From Verrucomicrobiia bacterium (GTDB taxonomy: Bacteria; Verrucomicrobiota; Verrucomicrobiia; Limisphaerales; CAIMTB01): 64,000 bases of DNA. Below the pieces are notes generated by a model that worked only from the letters and a program-made list of their open reading frames with translations, did no database searches and was not told where the DNA came from. The stretch is from NCBI GenBank assembly GCA_019634625.1, contig JAHCBA010000001.1, positions 1 to 64,000 of the forward strand. Reading direction: 5' to 3'. How positions within the stretch are numbered: the stretch's first letter is position 1; every line of letters starts with the position of its first letter. The position numbers were made by a program, and so were the translations under genes. Shown here piece by piece: positions 1-8,931 of the stretch.

Positions 1-392
1 GCGGCGCTCGTCCCTCCGATGGCAACCGGGCGGGGCGATTCCGTCTGCGGCGCGGTGCGGTCTGCGAGGGCGGCGCCTTGGGTGGGGGTGGGGACACCTG
101 GCGGTGCCACCGTGGGCGGAGTGGGCCGGAGGACAGCGGGTTGGGGCGCGGCTTCGCTCGGACTCGCGGCGCTCGTCCCTCCGGTGGCAACCGGGCGGGG
201 CGATTCCGTCTGCGGCGCGGTGCGGTCTGCGAGGGGGGCGCTTTGGGTGGGGGTGGGGACACCCTGCGGTGCCACCGTGGGCGGAGTGGGCCGGAGGACA
301 GCGGGTTGGGGCGCGCCTTCGCTCGGACTCGCGGCGCTCGTCCCTCCGATGGCAACCGGGCGGGGCGACTCCGTCTGCGGCGCGGTGCGGTC
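1..392 (-). repeat. 165-bp tandem repeat inside fliK (55 residues per unit)
   Basis: Units begin at 1, 166 and 331 (plus-strand numbering); the third is partial and breaks down near 392, and the array continues off the left edge. The period is a multiple of three, so copy number can change without a frameshift. Each unit carries a core, GGAGGGACGAGCGCCGCGAG on the coding strand, that closely matches the core of the dispersed repeats at 32.4, 44.7, 48.5 and 60.4 kb. Confidence 0.9.
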
Positions 393-1910
393 GCCGAATG
401 CAAGACTTTGGGCAGTGCCCTGGGGCGCGGGAACCCCTCCACGTGGGCCGATTCGCGCCATTCCGGCGGCAGGCGGCCCGCCTGGGTTGGGGCGAGTCCC
501 GGCGCCATCCGATCGACCCTCCACTCCGCGCTCCAGCGGCGTGCCGTTCGGAGCCGCGCCCGACTGGATCGGCCGGTCGGCGAATGGGTCCGACAACGCC
601 TTGCTCGGAGCCGGCCCGGTTTGCATCGGCGCGGGTTCCGTCTCCGGAGGCTGCTCCGATCCGGAGGTGACCGGAGCGGCCTTGGGCGATGCCCCCGCGG
701 CGGAGACTGCCACGATGGCAGGGTCCCGGATTCCCAACACGTCTTCCGGCGTCGTGCCCGGAGGCCTCGCCAGACTCGGGACGGATCCCGACGCGGCGGG
801 GCTTTCCGCGCCGACAACCGCCTGAGGCGTTCCCATCGGCAACCCGGGTCGGATCGCATCCTCCTGCCAGGCGGGATCCCCACCGGGGACCGCGAACCTG
901 CTGTTCCCCGCTGCAAGGCTGTTCTCCGCCAGCGGCCGGCTCACGTCGTGTCCGGCCTGACCTGCATGGGGGATCGCCCGCGGTCGTGCGGACGTCGAGG
1001 GCCCTTCGCCCGCTGGAACGGTCGTTGTCGCCAACGGGATCTCCGGAGATGACGTTCGCGCGCTCACTGCAACACCCTGACGGGCAGTCCCGATCACGGC
1101 GGGCGTCCCCGGCTCCCGCGGAACGAACCTCGGCGCCGGTTCGTATCCCGAAGCGGACGGGCGACTGAAAGGGTGATCCTCGGCGGAGTGGGATCGCGTT
1201 TCCCGATTCGCGTCGTGGACGGCCTCGCCGTGAGGCGTACCCGGCAGGGTCGGCGGGGGGGCAATCATCCCCGGTGCGGTGTCCCCGACCACGGGCCATG
1301 ACTCCAGCACGGGGGGGATGACCCGATCCGTTTCGGGTCCCACGCCCCCGCCGTCGCTCCATGCCGCCGCCGGGTCCGGTTCGACCGTCGTCCGCCCGTT
1401 CACCGTCGGCTCCCCAGCCTTCGTGGACGCCGCCGCGACGACTGAGATCCCGCCGGCTGGCGGGACCCTGGGAACAGGCATGCTTTCGGCGGCCTCTGGC
1501 CTTGGCCCCGGTGCGGACATCGTCTGCCGATCCGGGCCACGCTGGGGCAGGGCCGGACTCCATGTCGGAACGGGATTCGAACCGGGCTGGATCGTGACGG
1601 GCCGAGTGGCTTCCGCGGAAACGTCCGCCTCGCCCCGAGGAAGATCGGCCCGCCGGCCGGGTCCCACGGTCGAAGTCGGGACCGATGCCTCAACCGGGCC
1701 GGCGTTCGCATCGCGCACCTCGGGGGCGGCCCCGCGATGGGTTTCCCCCTGCACCAGGGCACGCGCCACCAGGGCCGGGAAATCGGACACCCCCGGAATG
1801 ACCGGTTCGCCGGCGGATGCCGGTCCCGCCGTTGCGCCCGGAACCATCAGGTCCACCGGACCCGGCCCGGTGCCGCCCAACCGCGCGAGAAAGCCATGGG
1901 GAGAGGTCAT
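1..1910 (-). CDS. fliK: FliK-like flagellar hook-length control protein, N-terminal part (gene cut by window edge)
   Basis: An uninterrupted minus-strand frame starts at the ATG at 1910, which overlaps the TGA of the upstream motE-like gene (ATGA), and stays open for 636 codons to the left edge. The visible part is rich in Pro, Ala, Gly and Thr with no recognisable globular domain, as in the variable N-terminal ruler region of FliK. The conserved C-terminal FliK domain would lie outside the window. From about residue 515 the protein becomes a tandem 55-residue repeat. Position after fliF-G-H-I-J is the usual fliK position. The name rests on operon position and composition, not on a seen domain. 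Another long Pro-rich export or linker protein is possible. Confidence 0.6.
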   Translation of the reverse strand, partial: MTSPHGFLARLGGTGPGPVDLMVPGATAGPASAGEPVIPGVSDFPALVARALVQGETHRGAAPEVRDANAGPVEASVPTSTVGPGRRADLPRGEADVSAEATRPVTIQPGSNPVPTWSPALPQRGPDRQTMSAPGPRPEAAESMPVPRVPPAGGISVVAAASTKAGEPTVNGRTTVEPDPAAAWSDGGGVGPETDRVIPPVLESWPVVGDTAPGMIAPPPTLPGTPHGEAVHDANRETRSHSAEDHPFSRPSASGYEPAPRFVPREPGTPAVIGTARQGVAVSARTSSPEIPLATTTVPAGEGPSTSARPRAIPHAGQAGHDVSRPLAENSLAAGNSRFAVPGGDPAWQEDAIRPGLPMGTPQAVVGAESPAASGSVPSLARPPGTTPEDVLGIRDPAIVAVSAAGASPKAAPVTSGSEQPPETEPAPMQTGPAPSKALSDPFADRPIQSGAAPNGTPLERGVEGRSDGAGTRPNPGGPPAAGMARIGPRGGVPAPQGTAQSLAFGDRTAPQTESPRPVAIGGTSAASPSEGAPQPAVLRPTPPTVAPQGVPTPTQSAPLADRTAPQTESPRPVATGGTSAASPSEAAPQPAVLRPTPPTVAPPGVPTPTQGAALADRTAPQTESPRPVAIGGTSA

Positions 1911-2506
1911 CGGCGGGAAGGGTTCGGAGGCGGGCGAAACACCGCCACGCGCAGTCGTTCGGCAATCGACGCGGCCATCTTCGACTCCGCCTCGCCGAGG
2001 CGCACGAACGCCTCGAGGATGGGGGCGATCTCATCCTCCTTGAGGTAGATCAGCACCTTCACGATGGTCGATTCGTCGAGCTGCCGGAGGATCGCCACCG
2101 AACCTTCGGGGCCCATGTTGGCATACACGCGGGCGAGCTTCTTGAGGTTGGCGACCTCCTCGTTGTCCACCCGCACGAGCATGGCATCCAGGTCCTGGCG
2201 CAACCGATGGACGGCTTGGGTCACCACGGTGAGTTCCATCTGCTCGGACCGCAGCCGGGCTTCGAATTCGTTGAGCTGACGGGCCCGCTCGGCCAGAGCG
2301 GACCGCTCGTTGGTCAGTTCGACCGTCAGCATCTCCAACTCAGGGTTGGAGTACTCCCACGATGGGCCGCTGCGTCGGGTGCCGCTCCCATCGGGGGACA
2401 CGTCACGTGCCAGCTCCAGCTTCGGCCAGCACAGCACCGTGACGGACACGTATAACAGGGCGCCGAGCGTTCCGACACCGGTGGGGGACTGGAGGAACCG
2501 GGTCAT
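1907..2506 (-). CDS. MotE/MgtE-N-like flagellar protein
   Basis: A 199-residue protein with one N-terminal transmembrane segment (about residues 10-26), a long coiled coil (about 55-115) and a C-terminal MgtE-N-like helical domain (about 120-180, containing NMGPEGSVAILRQLDE and LKEDEIAPILEAF). The same architecture occurs in MotE-type proteins encoded next to fliJ, which are thought to act at the stator or the FliG/FliL interface. Its ATG overlaps the fliJ TGA and its TGA overlaps the fliK ATG, so translation is probably coupled. The family call is good; the exact role in this lineage is inferred. Confidence 0.75.
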   Translation of the reverse strand: MTRFLQSPTGVGTLGALLYVSVTVLCWPKLELARDVSPDGSGTRRSGPSWEYSNPELEMLTVELTNERSALAERARQLNEFEARLRSEQMELTVVTQAVHRLRQDLDAMLVRVDNEEVANLKKLARVYANMGPEGSVAILRQLDESTIVKVLIYLKEDEIAPILEAFVRLGEAESKMAASIAERLRVAVFRPPPNPSRR

Positions 2507-2973
2507 GGTCGTGGGTCCGTCCCGTGCAGCGTCCGGGCCAGGGCGGTCCGGCGCAGGGCCAGTTCATCGATGAGCTTCGCCTCGGCCGCCCATTGGTCGC
2601 GCTGATGCCGCTGCCGCTGCTTGTCCCGGCATTGCTCGACCACCTCGCGCTGCCGGCGGGCTTCGAGCATGGCCTGGAGCGCGGAGGCGACCCCACGGTC
2701 GGCCGTGCGCAGGACCTCCACCGCCTGCGCACGACGGACATCCAGCTCGCGGAGATGATCCTGGTGCCGGGCCGCATCGCCCGCCGGCACCGCGGCGGCG
2801 AGTCGCGTGCGAAGGACATCGGCCCCACGCACCAGCTCCTCCTCGGCCGACTCCAGCGCTTCGCCGGCCTTCCGCCGTGCCATCAGCGCCGCCGCATAGC
2901 GTTCGAGGGCCTCACGTTCCTGGCGTTGCCGGACCGTCAGGACCGCCTGAAGGGTGAATCGAAACGGTTTCAC
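2503..2973 (-). CDS. fliJ: Flagellar export chaperone FliJ
   Basis: A 156-residue, almost entirely alpha-helical, highly charged protein that begins MKPFRFTLQAVLTVRQRQE, the usual FliJ opening (FxLqavLxlR). FliJ is the central stalk of the FliI ATPase ring and helps deliver substrates to FlhA. Sequence divergence is normal for this family, so the call rests on length, coiled-coil character, the N-terminal motif and position immediately after fliI. Start and stop both overlap neighbours as ATGA. Confidence 0.85.
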   Translation of the reverse strand: MKPFRFTLQAVLTVRQRQEREALERYAAALMARRKAGEALESAEEELVRGADVLRTRLAAAVPAGDAARHQDHLRELDVRRAQAVEVLRTADRGVASALQAMLEARRQREVVEQCRDKQRQRHQRDQWAAEAKLIDELALRRTALARTLHGTDPRP

Positions 2974-4355
2974 GAAGTCGCTCGTTGGCCGGGTGCGGGC
3001 GCCGTGGACGCGGCGGACGTGAGGGAGCGGGCCAGGCCCTCCCAGCTCTCCCGCAGGGCACAGCCCTGATCCACCGGCTGCCTCAGGAATCCCTTCAGCG
3101 GCTCATGCAGGCGGATGGCCTCGTCGATCGCCGGATTGCTGCCCGGGGGATAGGCGCCGATCCCGATCAGGTCCTGGTTGCGTCGGTACACCGCCAGCGC
3201 CTCGCGCGCCCGCCCCGCCAGGTCGCGCTGTTCCGCCGAGGTCAGATCCCGCACCAACCGGCTCACACTCTCCAGCACGTCGATCGCCGGGTAGTGGTTC
3301 TGGGTGGCCAGTTCCCGCGTCAGCACGATGTGCCCGTCGAGGATCGACCGCACCGCGTCGGCGATCGGGTCGTTCATGTCGTCCTGCTCGACCAGCACCG
3401 TGAACAGGCCGGTCATCGATCCCCGTTCGCCCGTGCCCGCCCGTTCCAGCAACTGCGGCAGCAGCGAAAACACCGAAGGGGTGTAGCCGCGCGTCGCCGG
3501 CGGTTCCCCGACCGCCAGGCCGATCTCCCGCTGCGCCATCGCGAAGCGCGTCACCGAATCCATCATCAACAGCACATTCTGTCCCTCCGATCGGAAATGC
3601 TCCGCGATGGACATCGCCACAAACGCCCCCTTCAGCCGGGCGATCGCCGGCTCGTTCGAGGTCGCCACCACCACCACCGACCGGCGCCGCCCCTCGTCCG
3701 TCAGGTCCTTCTCCAGAAACTCGCGCACTTCGCGACCCCGCTCGCCAATCAGGGCGATGACGTTCACATCCGCCTCCGACCCGCTGGCGATCATGCCCAG
3801 CAGGGTGGACTTGCCCACACCGCTCCCGGCGAAGATGCCCATGCGCTGTCCCCGTCCGCACGGCATGAAGGTGTCGATGGCCTTGACCCCTGTCCGGAAC
3901 ACCTGCCCGATGCGCTGCCGCTTGAGCGGGTGCGGCGGCTGCATGTGAATCGGCACGCTGTCGGCCGTCCGGATCGGACCCAGGTCATCCAGCGGCTGGC
4001 CGAGCCCTCCCAACACCCGTCCCTTCAGCGCCTCGCCCACCGGAATCCGCAGCGCCGAACCCAGGGCGATCACCTCGCTGCCCGGATGGATGCCGTGCGT
4101 CTCCCCGAGGGGCATCAGCAGGACGTGGTGGTTCCGGAACCCCACCACCTCGGCAAGCGTCGCACCCTCATGCCGGGCGGATTCGATGCGGCACATCTCC
4201 CCCACGGCGGCCAGCGGTCCCTCCGATTCCACCACCAGTCCGATGGACTGCACCACCCGGCCATGGTTGCGGACGAACGACGCCTGCTGCAGGCGCTGAC
4301 GAACGGCCTCGACGCGATGCAGGGGCCGGCTGGGGGTGGAGATCCGGGGGGTCAT
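2970..4355 (-). CDS. fliI: Flagellum-specific ATPase FliI
   Basis: A 461-residue F1-beta-like ATPase that powers type III export of flagellar subunits. The Walker A motif GSGVGKST lies at about 177-184, followed by LIGERGREVREFLE and the Walker B region LLMMDSVTRFAMAQREIGL. The C-terminal SRLVRDL and YPPGSNPAIDEAI segments are typical of FliI. The frame is open further upstream, but the ATG at 4355 is preferred: it overlaps the fliH TGA as ATGA and gives normal FliI length. Its own TGA overlaps the fliJ ATG. Confidence 0.97.
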   Translation of the reverse strand: MTPRISTPSRPLHRVEAVRQRLQQASFVRNHGRVVQSIGLVVESEGPLAAVGEMCRIESARHEGATLAEVVGFRNHHVLLMPLGETHGIHPGSEVIALGSALRIPVGEALKGRVLGGLGQPLDDLGPIRTADSVPIHMQPPHPLKRQRIGQVFRTGVKAIDTFMPCGRGQRMGIFAGSGVGKSTLLGMIASGSEADVNVIALIGERGREVREFLEKDLTDEGRRRSVVVVATSNEPAIARLKGAFVAMSIAEHFRSEGQNVLLMMDSVTRFAMAQREIGLAVGEPPATRGYTPSVFSLLPQLLERAGTGERGSMTGLFTVLVEQDDMNDPIADAVRSILDGHIVLTRELATQNHYPAIDVLESVSRLVRDLTSAEQRDLAGRAREALAVYRRNQDLIGIGAYPPGSNPAIDEAIRLHEPLKGFLRQPVDQGCALRESWEGLARSLTSAASTAPAPGQRATS

Positions 4356-4945
4356 TCGAGAAGCGATCGTTGGATGAGGTCCAGCTTGGTTTCCCTTCGC
4401 GCATCCACGATTCCGAACCGCGTCTGGACCAGGCAACCGCCCCGCGACACCTCGGGCGATCCGTGAAACCGCACGGCGCCCTCATCGTCGGGAGATGCCA
4501 GCAACGGCGATTCGACCTTTCGGAGAAGCTCCAGATCGGCCGGATGCAGGCGCACCTGGAATTCGGACGACCCCTCCACCTGGGAGAGCGCCTCGTGGAC
4601 GGCCGCCTCGACCACCTCGACCGAGATGGGGATCTCGCCGACCACCTTCCGGGCAATGTCGAGGGACAGGGCCACAAGGTGCTCTTCGGTGTCCGCCACC
4701 ACCTGCCCCACGGCCTTGCCCAACGCCGCGATCGCACCATCGAGCATTTCGCGGACCTGCTGCCGCTGCTGCAGGAGCTGTTCGCCGAGCGCCTTTTCGC
4801 CGTCGGCCCGTCCCCGCTCGTAGGCGGCCTGGACGTCCGCCTCGGAGAGGGCGGGCCCGGGTTCCGGCATCGCGGCACCATTCCGGACCGGGCGCACATC
4901 GCGCACCGGAGCGGTCAGGCGGATGACCTCACGCGACAATTTCAT
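4352..4945 (-). CDS. fliH: Flagellar assembly protein FliH
   Basis: A 197-residue protein with an acidic and Gln-rich helical middle (about 55-100) and a C-terminal FliH/YscL-type domain (about 105-195, with VALSLDIARKVVG and VRLHPADLELL). FliH binds FliI and regulates its ATPase and its docking at the export gate. The start at 4945 is chosen over the longer open frame because a strong purine-rich site (GGGGAGG) lies just upstream and the N-terminus MKLSREVIRL is FliH-like. The coding sequence overlaps fliG by 17 bp and fliI by 4 bp. Confidence 0.9.
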   Translation of the reverse strand: MKLSREVIRLTAPVRDVRPVRNGAAMPEPGPALSEADVQAAYERGRADGEKALGEQLLQQRQQVREMLDGAIAALGKAVGQVVADTEEHLVALSLDIARKVVGEIPISVEVVEAAVHEALSQVEGSSEFQVRLHPADLELLRKVESPLLASPDDEGAVRFHGSPEVSRGGCLVQTRFGIVDARRETKLDLIQRSLLE

Positions 4946-5978
4946 CGCCTCCCCCCCCGGCGGCGCTGAGTTCGATCTCGCCCTCGGACTCGAGCCGCCG
5001 CACCACATCGATGATCCGGCCCTGGGCGCCCTCGATGTCGCGCAGGCGCAGCGGTCCCATGAAACCGATCTCCTCGTTGACGGTCTCGGCGGCGCGCTTG
5101 GAGATGCTGGCCAGGAGCGCCTCCTTGACCCGGTCGCTGGCGGTCTTGAGAGCCATGGCCAGGTCGCGCATTTCGACTTCGCGAAGGATCTTCTGGAGCA
5201 TCGCGGTGTCGAGCTGGGCGAGGTCCTCGAAGGTGAACATCTTCTGGCGGATCGCCGCCCCGAGGTCCGGGTTGCGTTCCTCGAGCCCCACCAGCAGCGC
5301 CTTGCTGGTGCTCTTGTCCATCGAGTTCAACAGATCGGCCGCCGTCTTGATGCCCCCCGTCTGGCTGAGCGCCCGGGTGTGGCGCCCGGCGATCTTCGCG
5401 TTCAGCAGCTCCACCACCCGCTCGACCACCTCGATCGGCGTCGGCGCCATCGTGGCCAGCCGTTCGATCACCTGGTCCCGCGCCTCCGTGCGCAGCAGCA
5501 TCAGGAATTCCGAGCTCTTCTCCGCAGCCAGATAACTCACCACCAGCGCGATGGTCTGCGGTTGTTCCTGCTTGAGCAGGTTGAAGATCTGCCGGGCATC
5601 CATCTCCAGGATCTGCTGCATCGCCCCCGGCGTGGACCGCGCCGGCGCCACCCGCCCGATGATGCTCGAAGCCCGGAAGGGTCCGAACGACTTCTCCAGC
5701 ATGTCCCGCGTAAAATCCAGCCCCCCCAGCGTGCAGGTCCCGGCCTGGACCGCCACCTCCGCAAACTCCCGCAACACCTCCATCCGCATCTCCTGGGAAA
5801 CCACCGTGATCTTGGTCATCTCGGACGTCACGGCCTCCATCTCGGCCTCGTTCATCTGCCGCAGCAGGGTTCCGGCCCCCTCGGGTCCCAGCACGATCAT
5901 CAGTGCCGCCAGCTTCTGCAGCTTGGTCATCGACGCCACTTCGGGCGCCGCCGGGGTTTCTGTTGAGGACGTGGCCAT
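4929..5978 (-). CDS. fliG: Flagellar motor switch protein FliG
   Basis: A 349-residue rotor protein. The N-terminal domain (about 17-110) binds FliF, the middle domain carries EQPQTIAL (about 138-145; family consensus EHPQ), and the C-terminal torque domain (about 240-340) shows MLQKILREVE, DLAMALK and the charged helix SDRVKEALLASISKRAAE that contacts the stator. Length and domain order are normal. It lies 3 bp downstream of fliF, and its 3' end overlaps fliH. Confidence 0.97.
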   Translation of the reverse strand: MATSSTETPAAPEVASMTKLQKLAALMIVLGPEGAGTLLRQMNEAEMEAVTSEMTKITVVSQEMRMEVLREFAEVAVQAGTCTLGGLDFTRDMLEKSFGPFRASSIIGRVAPARSTPGAMQQILEMDARQIFNLLKQEQPQTIALVVSYLAAEKSSEFLMLLRTEARDQVIERLATMAPTPIEVVERVVELLNAKIAGRHTRALSQTGGIKTAADLLNSMDKSTSKALLVGLEERNPDLGAAIRQKMFTFEDLAQLDTAMLQKILREVEMRDLAMALKTASDRVKEALLASISKRAAETVNEEIGFMGPLRLRDIEGAQGRIIDVVRRLESEGEIELSAAGGGGDEIVA

Positions 5979-5981
5979 GGA

Positions 5982-7613
5982 CTACTTGGCTGGGTTGCCC
6001 CGGTTCATCCAGGACCGCACGGCCTGGGTGACACTGGCGGGATTCTCGCGGATCAACTGGTTGAGCACCTCGACGGTGACGACCTTGGGGGCGTCGTCCT
6101 GGTGGCCATGGGCGCCGTTGCCGTTCCTTCCCATTCCCGGCACCAGCCGGCCGTTGCCCGACCCGTTGGCCGACGGCACCGGCAACCCGAAGGTCAGATC
6201 CTCGGGCCGCGTGCGTCGCAGGGCCCGGCGGAACAGCAGCAGGGCGCCGAGACCCAGCGCCGGGAGAATGAGTTGCTGGCCCAGCTCCAGGCCCTGACGC
6301 CACGACTCCTGACGGTCGAGCTGGGTCGCCAGATCCATGACCTGACGATCGTTGAACGGCATCTCCTCCAGGGTGATCGCATGCGGCCGGTCCGGATCGC
6401 CGTCGGCAATTCCCAAGGCGCTTTGCACAATCCTCTGCAGCCTCAGCAAATCTTCCGCGCTGCGCGGGAGCGCCCGGCGGTCCGCGCCAGTACCCTCGAA
6501 CTGCTGGGCCACGAACACCGCGGCGGTCAACCCCTCAAGACTGCCCGCCCCCTGCGTCATCGTGCTGACCGTGCGGTTGATCTCGTACTGGTTGTTGGTG
6601 GTCTTGCGCTTGGTCCGCGAGGTGGGCGATGCGGGCGCCGCCGGGGCCGAGGGTTCCAGGTCGAACTCCGTGTTGGCTGCCATTCCCGCCGCTGCGGTCG
6701 AGGACGGCGAGGTGGACTCGACGCTTTCATCCTCCACGGTGGAGATCCGGATCACCTGCCCGTCCGGGTCGTAGCGCTCCTCGTACCGGGTGATGGAATC
6801 CCAGTTGATGTCGGCCGACACCCGCACGACCGCCTGGCCGTGACCCAGCACCCGCTCGAGCATCCCTTCGGCCTTTCGTGCCAGGTACTGCTCGAGGTTC
6901 TTCCGTGCGGTGAGCTGGTTGTTGCTCAGGCCGGCGATCGAATCGTCCTCGTTGTCCGAAAGCACATTGCCCAGGTTGTCCACGACCGACACGCTCTGCA
7001 CCGCCAGCCCTTCGACGGCATTGGCCACCAGCAGGCGGATGGAACTGACCGCCGCCGCCGGCAACGGGCCCGCACCCCGCACCCGTACAAACACGGACGC
7101 CGTCGGTTTCTGCTGGTTGCCGATGAGCAGCCGGTTCTCGGGCAGCACGATCATCACCCGGGCGGCATCCACCTGGTCGAGCTGGCTGATGGTGCGGGCC
7201 AGTTCCCCCTGGATCGCCCGCGTGTAGTTCGCCCGCTGCACAAAGTCCGACACCCCGAAATTGGGCTTGTCGAAGATCTCGAACCCGACCCCTTCGCCCC
7301 GCGGAATCCCCTTTCCCGCCAGTTGCATGCGCAGGGTGTGCACCTGGTCGGCAGGCACCAGGATCGCGCCCCCCGGCCGCACCTGGTAGCGCACCTTCGC
7401 CTCGTCGAGCGCCGCAATGACCTTGGCCGCCTCCCCCTCGTCCAGACGGCCGTAGAGAAGCGAGTAGCTGCCCCGGGCGGACCACGCCGCCAGTCCCAGC
7501 AGTCCGCCGATCACCAGTGCGCCGGTCAGGGCGATACTGATCCGCTGGTTGAGCCCCAACTGCTTCCAGATGGCCAGCAGTTGGCGCCCGAGCTGCGACA
7601 GACTTTCGTTCAT
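5982..7613 (-). CDS. fliF: Flagellar MS-ring protein FliF
   Basis: A 543-residue protein that forms the membrane/supramembrane ring. A first transmembrane helix lies at about 26-47 and a second at about 446-461. Between them are the YscJ/FliF ring-building domains (RPGGAILVPADQVHTLRMQLA, FVQRANYTRAIQGELARTI, DAARVMIVLPE). The C-terminal tail (about 510-543) is the expected FliG-binding segment. A Gly/Asn-rich linker precedes it. It sits 22 bp downstream of fliE in the usual fliE-fliF-fliG order. Confidence 0.97.
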   Translation of the reverse strand: MNESLSQLGRQLLAIWKQLGLNQRISIALTGALVIGGLLGLAAWSARGSYSLLYGRLDEGEAAKVIAALDEAKVRYQVRPGGAILVPADQVHTLRMQLAGKGIPRGEGVGFEIFDKPNFGVSDFVQRANYTRAIQGELARTISQLDQVDAARVMIVLPENRLLIGNQQKPTASVFVRVRGAGPLPAAAVSSIRLLVANAVEGLAVQSVSVVDNLGNVLSDNEDDSIAGLSNNQLTARKNLEQYLARKAEGMLERVLGHGQAVVRVSADINWDSITRYEERYDPDGQVIRISTVEDESVESTSPSSTAAAGMAANTEFDLEPSAPAAPASPTSRTKRKTTNNQYEINRTVSTMTQGAGSLEGLTAAVFVAQQFEGTGADRRALPRSAEDLLRLQRIVQSALGIADGDPDRPHAITLEEMPFNDRQVMDLATQLDRQESWRQGLELGQQLILPALGLGALLLFRRALRRTRPEDLTFGLPVPSANGSGNGRLVPGMGRNGNGAHGHQDDAPKVVTVEVLNQLIRENPASVTQAVRSWMNRGNPAK

Positions 7614-7635
7614 AACATTGCCACCGTCTCAGTCC

Positions 7636-7983
7636 TCACACCTGCATCCGCATCAGCTCCTGGTACGCCTCGAGCAGCTTGTTGCGGACCTCGACCATCA
7701 GTTGAAACGACACGCTCGCCTCCTCGGTCGCAATCATCACCCGGTGCAGCGGAATGTCCTCGCCGCTCAGCAGTCCACGGACGGCCTCGGCCGACGCCAT
7801 CTGCTTGCTGTTGACCTGCTCGACGAACCGGCCCAGGACCGTTTCGAAGGGCTTGGCACCCTCCGTCGGTCCGAGCGGCGCCGCCGCCGCGCCCGGCGGC
7901 ATCGGCGGCACCGGCGGTTCGATCGCGGGCATCCCGCGCATCGCCGGATCCACCACGTTCCGAATGGCCGAAAGAGAATGCAT
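7636..7983 (-). CDS. fliE: Flagellar hook-basal body protein FliE
   Basis: A 115-residue protein. A Pro/Ala-rich N-terminus precedes the conserved FliE C-terminal helices (FETVLGRFVEQVNSKQ, IATEEASVSFQLMVEVRNKL, AYQELMRMQV). FliE joins the MS ring to the rod. It lies between flgC and fliF, 16 bp after flgC. Confidence 0.95.
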   Translation of the reverse strand: MHSLSAIRNVVDPAMRGMPAIEPPVPPMPPGAAAAPLGPTEGAKPFETVLGRFVEQVNSKQMASAEAVRGLLSGEDIPLHRVMIATEEASVSFQLMVEVRNKLLEAYQELMRMQV

Positions 7984-7999
7984 GCGCCCTCCTCACCGC

Positions 8000-8428
8000 T
8001 TATCGCTTCCCGATGCCCAGGGTCTGCATCGCCATGCTGCGGGCCGTCTTCAGCACCGCCAGGTTCGCCTCGAAGGCCCGCGTCGCCGCAATCATGTCCA
8101 CCATCTCCTCGTGGACGTTCACGTTCGGCATCGCCACCATCCCCGTCCCGTCCGCATCCGGATGCCCCGGCCGGTACACCAGCCGCGGCTCCCGCGAATC
8201 CCCCTCCACCCGGGCCACGCTCACCGCCGGCAGGCTGGGTGAACCCGCCCTCCCCTGGGCGGAAGCCAGCACCGCCTCGAAAACCACCTGCTGGCGCCGG
8301 TACGGCTGCCCGTCCGCCCCGCGCGTCACCTGGGCGTTGGCGATGTTCTGTCCCACGACATCCATCCGGACGCGCTCGGCCGCGAGGGCGGCGGACGTGC
8401 TTTCGAGACCTCCGAAAATCTTGATCAT
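8000..8428 (-). CDS. flgC: Flagellar basal-body rod protein FlgC
   Basis: A 142-residue rod protein. The N-terminal flagellar rod motif (RVRMDVVGQNIANAQ, about 20-34) and the C-terminal helix (VDMIAATRAFEANLAVLKTARSM) are both present, with the FlgC feature PNVNVHEEMVDM ahead of the last helix. It is 4 bp downstream of flgB. Confidence 0.97.
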   Translation of the reverse strand: MIKIFGGLESTSAALAAERVRMDVVGQNIANAQVTRGADGQPYRRQQVVFEAVLASAQGRAGSPSLPAVSVARVEGDSREPRLVYRPGHPDADGTGMVAMPNVNVHEEMVDMIAATRAFEANLAVLKTARSMAMQTLGIGKR

Positions 8429-8432
8429 GGCG

Positions 8433-8816
8433 TCAGGCGGACCGTCCGGTGATGGCGTGCCGCATCTTCAGCAGCGCGCTGGTGATGAAGTGGGCCTCGA
8501 CCCCGTACTCGATGCTGTTCCGGTTCAGCCGGACCATCTCGCTCTCGAGATCGACCGTGTTGCCGTCCCGGCGCCGCGACACCGCCGTGGCATCCACCGC
8601 AAGTTGCGGGCGGATCGACTTCATGGACGCGACGTCCCGCGCCGCCACCGCCTTCTGCAGTTGCTGCTCGAAGGCCGGCCCCACATCCATCCGGCGGTAG
8701 CCCGGCGTCTCCACGTTCGCCAGATTCGTCGCGATCGCCTCGTGACGGAGCACCGTCACGTCCATCAACCGCTTCGCAGCGACCAGGTTCGGTTGATTGA
8801 AGAGGGCGTCGATCAT
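8433..8816 (-). CDS. flgB: Flagellar basal-body rod protein FlgB
   Basis: A 127-residue proximal rod protein, first gene of the visible flgBC-fliEFGHIJ operon. It carries the rod motif HEAIATNLANVETPGYRRMD and the C-terminal VDLESEMVRLNRNSIEYG typical of FlgB. Upstream lies a 415-bp spacer containing a possible sigma-54 site and a perfect 54-bp palindrome. Confidence 0.95.
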   Translation of the reverse strand: MIDALFNQPNLVAAKRLMDVTVLRHEAIATNLANVETPGYRRMDVGPAFEQQLQKAVAARDVASMKSIRPQLAVDATAVSRRRDGNTVDLESEMVRLNRNSIEYGVEAHFITSALLKMRHAITGRSA

Positions 8817-8914
8817 GGCGGGCCGTTTCTATCCCCCAGCCTCGAAGCACCCGGCATGCCAGGAGAAGAACCTGCCGCCTGCGTGGGGTTTCCCTCCCCG
8901 TCACCCCGTCAGCC

Positions 8915-8931
8915 GGGCAATTTCGTTCCCA
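8915..8931 (-). promoter_or_regulatory. Possible sigma-54 promoter for the flgB operon
   Basis: On the minus strand the sequence reads TGGGAACGAAATTGCCC. It keeps the near-invariant GG of the -24 element and GC of the -12 element with correct spacing (consensus TGGCAC-N5-TTGC), but three bases of the -24 element differ. It lies about 100 bp upstream of flgB. An NtrC-type activator is encoded at 20054-21511, which makes a sigma-54 flagellar class plausible. Such partial matches can arise by chance. Confidence 0.25.

Noticed and set aside
19-2455. Several long plus-strand open frames across the first 2.4 kb
   Set aside because: They lie opposite fliK and the motE-like gene, have no domains, and arise from high GC and the 165-bp repeat. 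The minus-strand frame continues the operon with an ATGA junction.
4356-4436. Upstream extension of fliI
   Set aside because: It overlaps fliH heavily, adds no conserved residues, and the ATGA start at 4355 gives normal length.
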